Positions 32,100 through 34,903 of a stretch of 34,903 nt of DNA are shown piece by piece. The stretch lies in contig JAFLDG010000008.1 in the NCBI GenBank assembly GCA_017302495.1, positions 1 to 34,903 on the forward strand. Reading direction: 5' to 3'. This DNA is from Burkholderiales bacterium. Its GTDB lineage: Bacteria > Pseudomonadota > Gammaproteobacteria > Burkholderiales > Burkholderiaceae_C. Every line of letters starts with the position of its first letter. Position 1 is the stretch's first letter. The position numbers and the translations under genes were made by a program. The notes beneath the pieces were generated by a model, which saw only the letters and a program-made list of their open reading frames with translations, was not told where the DNA came from and made no database searches.

Positions 32100-33056
32100 C
32101 TATCGGAGCACGCGGCGTGCGAGCTGTTCGCCATGCCGCACGGCTGTTGCCCATGCTGAGGCAGCCGGCGGGCGGGGGGGGCGCCGTTCAGACCCGCCGG
32201 GAGGCGGAAACCTGCCGACCCGGAACCGGTCCGAATGCGCAGCGAGAAACGCGCACAGGCGGTCGAAACGGCCCTCGACGATGTGATCCGGCAGCGACGA
32301 CCCAGGCTTCAGCATCTCGAAGTTGTGGGAGACGATGACGAAGTCGCAGCAGCCCATCGCCTCTGCGTCGAGCAGCGCGCCGCTCAGTTCCTGGAAACTG
32401 CAGGCCCCGACCTGAGCATGACGCGCGCGGCCGAAGCCGTCGCGGAGCACGGTGACGGGGTAGCAGTCGATGCCGTCCACGACGCACCTGCCGTTCCAGG
32501 GTCTGACCGACTCCAGGGTGCCGCTGGAGTAGTCGTTACAGGCGTTCAGGCTGCTGTCGATGGCGATGTCATTGGCGAGCAGCGATCGGTACAGGTCGCG
32601 ATTGGCGGCGAAGCTGCCCGCGCGGAAGGCGCCAATGGGCCGCTGCATCGCGGATTCGAGCAGCCACCTGCCGAAGGCGATGAGCGTCACCTGCTCCTCG
32701 GGCGTGTAGTAGGTCAGGTGCTGCCGCTTGCGGTCGGCGTCGGCGATGATCCTTGGGCGGATCTCGTCGGTCCATTCCGGATGCAGATGCATTTGTACGT
32801 CCTGACCCGCATCGAGGATGAGGCGCGTGATCTGCTCGAGGTGACACGCCCCGAAGCGGGCGGAGAACAGCGGCTCGACGAAGAACACGCCCACGAGGCC
32901 GTGGGCGTTCAGGATCTCCAGCGTGCGCGGCAGCGCGTACTGCCCCTCCGGTGAACGGCCATAGACGTAGCGTTCGAAGCTCGAAGGAAAGTTCTCGTCG
33001 AGCCGGGACCATCCGTTGCACCAGACCTCGACATCAAACGTGAGGTACACGTTCAT
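32100..33056 (-). CDS. Polysaccharide deacetylase-like protein
   Basis: This 318-residue protein resembles a subset of NodB-fold deacetylases. The first strand YLTFDVEVW (4-12) holds Asp and Glu in place of the TFDD motif, QMHLHPEW (87-94) gives the metal-binding His pair, and GAFRAGSFAAN (142-152) matches the R-x-G motif 3. VIVSHNFEML near the C-terminus carries the late catalytic His. It probably removes an acetyl or similar group from a sugar. The C-terminal 35 residues are Pro/Arg-rich. ATG at 33056 follows the acyl carrier protein stop by 22 bases. It is quite different in sequence from the NodB protein at 7478, so the locus holds two unrelated deacetylase types. Confidence 0.78.
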   Translation of the reverse strand: MNVYLTFDVEVWCNGWSRLDENFPSSFERYVYGRSPEGQYALPRTLEILNAHGLVGVFFVEPLFSARFGACHLEQITRLILDAGQDVQMHLHPEWTDEIRPRIIADADRKRQHLTYYTPEEQVTLIAFGRWLLESAMQRPIGAFRAGSFAANRDLYRSLLANDIAIDSSLNACNDYSSGTLESVRPWNGRCVVDGIDCYPVTVLRDGFGRARHAQVGACSFQELSGALLDAEAMGCCDFVIVSHNFEMLKPGSSLPDHIVEGRFDRLCAFLAAHSDRFRVGRFPPPGGSERRPPRPPAASAWATAVRHGEQLARRVLR

Positions 33057-33078
33057 CGCGGTGCCGGTACGGAGCGCC

Positions 33079-33330
33079 TCAACGACCGAGCTTGGAAGCG
33101 ACGAAGTCGCGCAGGCTACCGACGGTAGCGAAGGTGTCGCCGCTGATCTCGTCGTCGTCGACGGTGATGCCCAGACGTTCCTCGAACGCGGTGATCAGCG
33201 CGACCACGCCCATCGAATCGAGTTCGGGCAACGCGCCGAGCAGCGGCGTCGATGCGCTGAAGCCAGAACTGCGGCCGCCCAGGTTCAGGGCCGTTTCGAG
33301 GATGCTGAGAACTTGCGCCTGGGTGTCCAA
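33079..33330 (-). CDS. Second acyl carrier protein
   Basis: This 83-residue acyl carrier protein has S39 in ELDSMGVVALI as the phosphopantetheine site, an acidic helix II/III region (AFEERLGITVDDDEI) and the closing helix GSLRDFVASKLG. It is only distantly similar to the ACP at 28280, so the two are not a recent duplication. It is the first gene of an operon with a deacetylase-like protein, an acyltransferase 3 and a GNAT-like protein. The only start that gives a whole domain is TTG at 33330, with GGGG about nine bases before it on the coding strand. I found no ATG or GTG alternative in the frame upstream. Confidence 0.82.
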   Translation of the reverse strand: MDTQAQVLSILETALNLGGRSSGFSASTPLLGALPELDSMGVVALITAFEERLGITVDDDEISGDTFATVGSLRDFVASKLGR

Positions 33331-33483
33331 GGAGTGCCCCGATGTCTTGAAGTGTGCGATTCTAGGCAGCGCGTCAGACGCTCAACTGACTAGCGAGGCA
33401 GGCAGGTGCCCGGCATCCGAATGCCGAGGAGCCTTCGCGTGTCGTTGTGCGCGCCGAAGACTCGTTGTCGCCCAACGAATAGC

Positions 33484-33542
33484 GTTTATCTGACGCGCTG
33501 CGACGGCATCGAAGCGTCCGGCGCGACCCGCGTCAGATAAAC
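33484..33542. repeat. 14-bp perfect inverted repeat with 31-base spacer
   Basis: GTTTATCTGACGCG at 33484-33497 is repeated inverted as CGCGTCAGATAAAC at 33529-33542. The arms are much more AT-rich than the surroundings. It lies on the 3' side of the IS91-type transposase gene, where these elements have a replication origin or end, but it does not match an end I can name. It could also be a recombination site or a terminator-like structure. Confidence 0.6.
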
Positions 33543-33555
33543 CCCGTTGAACTGA

Positions 33556-33572
33556 ACCGCCGCACCGGCGGT
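33556..33572. other. GC hairpin near the IS91-type element end
   Basis: ACCGCCG at 33556-33562 pairs with CGGCGGT at 33566-33572 around three bases. IS91-family origins include a short hairpin near the element tip, so this may mark that end. The call rests on position only. Confidence 0.35.
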
Positions 33573-33812
33573 GGGATGGGCAGTGTAAGTTTCAGGCGCC
33601 GCTGCGGGCAATGACGCAAGGGCCGCAGGCGGCTTGCGCCGACGCGAACGGCGGCATCGGTGCCGGTGGCCGTGGAGGATCGGCCGGACATGCGACGCTG
33701 CAGGCCCGATGTGTTCGGCGACGAGGAGGGCGTGGTGGCCGCAGGCACGGCATCGGCCGCATCGCGCGGTGCTGCGCGATGAACCGTTGCGCTGCCAGAC
33801 ACACGCTGCGCC

Positions 33813-34903
33813 TCACGGCGGACCCCGGCAGGCGGCGGCGATCGCGGCCAGCGCCGCGCGGTCGGCCGGCAGCAACTGCACGCAACGCCAGCGGCCCGTG
33901 TGGCAGCGCGTGCAGCGATCGATGTCGATGGCGGCTACGCGGCGCATGAAGGCGGCGGCGTCCTCGGCGGCGCGCGGGTTCGGTGCCGGCATCGCCAGCA
34001 GTGCTCGGGCCAAGGTCAGGCGCTCCGTCTTGGCTGCCGGCGCCAGCCACCCGTAATGGCGGATGCGCTTGAAGCCGCCGGGCAGCACATGCTGCAGGAA
34101 GCGAGCGACGAACTGCACGCCGTCGACGGCGACGACCCGCTTGCCGCCGTGCTCGTCGGCGCGCACGCGCAGCAGCACCTCGTCGCCGCGGATGGCGACG
34201 AGTCGCTCCGTGCCGATGGCGGTGCGCTGCGTGTAGCGGCTCAGGTAGTCCAGCACCGCCGCGGGACCGGCCAGCGGCGTCTTGGCGTACACCACCCAGT
34301 CGTGAGTGGCCAGCGCGCGACGCCGCCGATCGCGCTGCGCGGGGTCGGCGGCCGGATCGCGCGGCAACTTGCCGCCGTCCTCGGCGCGCCGCAGCACCTC
34401 GAGGAACTTGGCCCGGAACACCCGCGACAGCGCGTGCACCGGGAACAGGAAGCGCCGAGATCGCTTGGGCGCGACCCAGCAACTCGCACCGTCGGCGTCG
34501 CGGCCCAGCGCCCCGCAGGCCATCAACGCGTGCACATGGATGTGGCGCCGCAGGTCCTGGCTCCAGGTGTGCAGCACCAGCGTGAAGCCGCCGATGCCGC
34601 CGAGCCACCGGGGATCGGCGGCGAACTGCGTCAAGGTGTCGGCCACGCCGCGCAACAGCGCCTCGCACACCCAGCGCGGCTGCACGGCGGCCAGTGCGTT
34701 GAGTTCGTGCGGCAGCGTGAAGACCAGGTGGGCGTACGGCACGTCGAGCAACTCGGCCATGCGCGCCGCCCGCCAAGCCTCGCGCTGGCGGGCGCCGCAG
34801 CGCGGGCAGTGCCGGTTGCGGCAGGAATGCCAGCGCCAGCCTTCAGCGCCGCAACCGTCGCAGCACAGCCGCTGCCCGCCGAGCGCCGGCGTGCGGCAGC
34901 GGG
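33813..34903 (-). CDS. IS91-family transposase (5' end outside the window)
   Basis: The frame is open from the right edge to the stop at 33813, giving 362 residues of a HUH-type rolling-circle transposase. Near the edge it has a zinc-binding domain with LCCDGCGAEGWRWHSC and RNRHCPRCG. The catalytic domain starts at YAHLVFTLPHELNAL. HIHVHALM is the HUH metal motif, and YLSRYTQRTAI contains the Tyr residues expected to attack DNA. Conserved late segments are FLQHVLPGGFKRIRHYGWL and CTRCHTGRW, a second Cys pair that may also bind zinc. Starting at the internal ATG 34760 would drop the zinc domain, so that start is rejected. The left end of the element lies in 33480-33600; the other end is outside the window. 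Confidence 0.9.
   Translation of the reverse strand, partial: RCRTPALGGQRLCCDGCGAEGWRWHSCRNRHCPRCGARQREAWRAARMAELLDVPYAHLVFTLPHELNALAAVQPRWVCEALLRGVADTLTQFAADPRWLGGIGGFTLVLHTWSQDLRRHIHVHALMACGALGRDADGASCWVAPKRSRRFLFPVHALSRVFRAKFLEVLRRAEDGGKLPRDPAADPAQRDRRRRALATHDWVVYAKTPLAGPAAVLDYLSRYTQRTAIGTERLVAIRGDEVLLRVRADEHGGKRVVAVDGVQFVARFLQHVLPGGFKRIRHYGWLAPAAKTERLTLARALLAMPAPNPRAAEDAAAFMRRVAAIDIDRCTRCHTGRWRCVQLLPADRAALAAIAAACRGPP
33813..34903 (-). mobile_element. IS91-family element, partial
   Basis: The transposase and the flanking repeats show an IS91-type element at the right edge. Only the part from the transposase stop rightward is certain; the element probably extends left to about 33484 and continues beyond base 34903. 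IS91 elements make no target duplication, so the edge cannot be fixed that way. Confidence 0.7.

Larger units (their letters stand above)
33331..33812. other. Intergenic region between ACP operon and IS91-type transposase
   Basis: These 482 bases hold no credible gene. They contain the long inverted repeat at 33484-33542, a GC hairpin at 33556-33572, and a 9-base partial copy of the repeat arm (CGCGTCAGA) at 33370-33378. The promoter for the ACP operon should be in the left part. The right part probably belongs to the IS91-type element beyond the end of its transposase gene. Confidence 0.5.

Noticed and set aside
33533-33802. 89-codon minus-strand frame near the IS91-type element
   Set aside because: It overlaps the repeat structures, has no ribosome binding site and a random-looking composition.
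1-34903. CRISPR arrays, tRNA or rRNA genes, exosortase gene, PEP-CTERM sorting signals
   Set aside because: On reading both strands I found no regular spaced repeats, no cloverleaf or rRNA-like sequence, and no protein with exosortase motifs or a PEP-CTERM tail.

Overview
The window is GC-rich DNA with very dense genes, many overlapping stop/start pairs (ATGA, GTGA, TTGA) and GTG or TTG starts. Together with the gene content this points to a betaproteobacterium of the Burkholderiales; that assignment is inferred from gene families and base composition, not from a marker gene. Almost everything in it belongs to an extracellular polysaccharide locus of the exosortase A (PEP-CTERM/EpsH) associated type. 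No exosortase gene is visible, so the core of the locus probably lies to the left, beyond the first base.

Layout. (1) 1-8452, plus strand: the end of a glycosyltransferase, then a tightly coupled run of amidotransferase, two GT4 glycosyltransferases, a PaaK/CapK-like adenylate-forming enzyme, an exosortase A-associated O-glycosylation ligase and a NodB-type deacetylase. (2) 8460-11920, minus strand: a Wzx-like flippase, a methyltransferase, a small unknown ORF and a DxD glycosyltransferase-like protein. (3) 12270-15117, plus strand: an alkaline-phosphatase-superfamily gene cut in two by a complete IS256-family element (12556-13993) with a 9-bp target duplication. (4) 15114-19195, minus strand: a second DxD glycosyltransferase-like protein, a secreted TPR protein, an APH-like kinase and two methyltransferase-like proteins. 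(5) 19717-23610, plus strand: two predicted Tat-exported lipoproteins that share an N-terminus but have unrelated bodies. (6) 23639-28516, minus strand: acyl carrier protein, a fused double hydrolase, an FkbH-like protein and an AAC(3)-like acyltransferase. (7) 28685-30118, plus strand: a double hot-dog/SDR fusion. (8) 30122-33330, minus strand: a second acyl carrier protein, a deacetylase-like protein, an acyltransferase 3 and a GNAT-like protein. (9) 33484-34903: an IS91-family transposase running off the right end, with inverted repeats beside it.

How it may work together. The left operon would supply a nitrogen-modified sugar, glycosyl transfer and a ligase/polymerase; the flippase would export lipid-linked units. 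The right half looks like a decoration module: two acyl carrier proteins, an FkbH-like enzyme (this family loads a glyceryl group onto ACP), a hydratase/reductase fusion, two deacetylases across the locus and three acyltransferase-like proteins, consistent with removing and adding acyl groups on the glycan. The Tat lipoproteins would act on the glycan in the periplasm or at the outer membrane. This picture is inference from family membership and gene order. Two insertion sequences, one of them apparently recent, show that the locus is under rearrangement.
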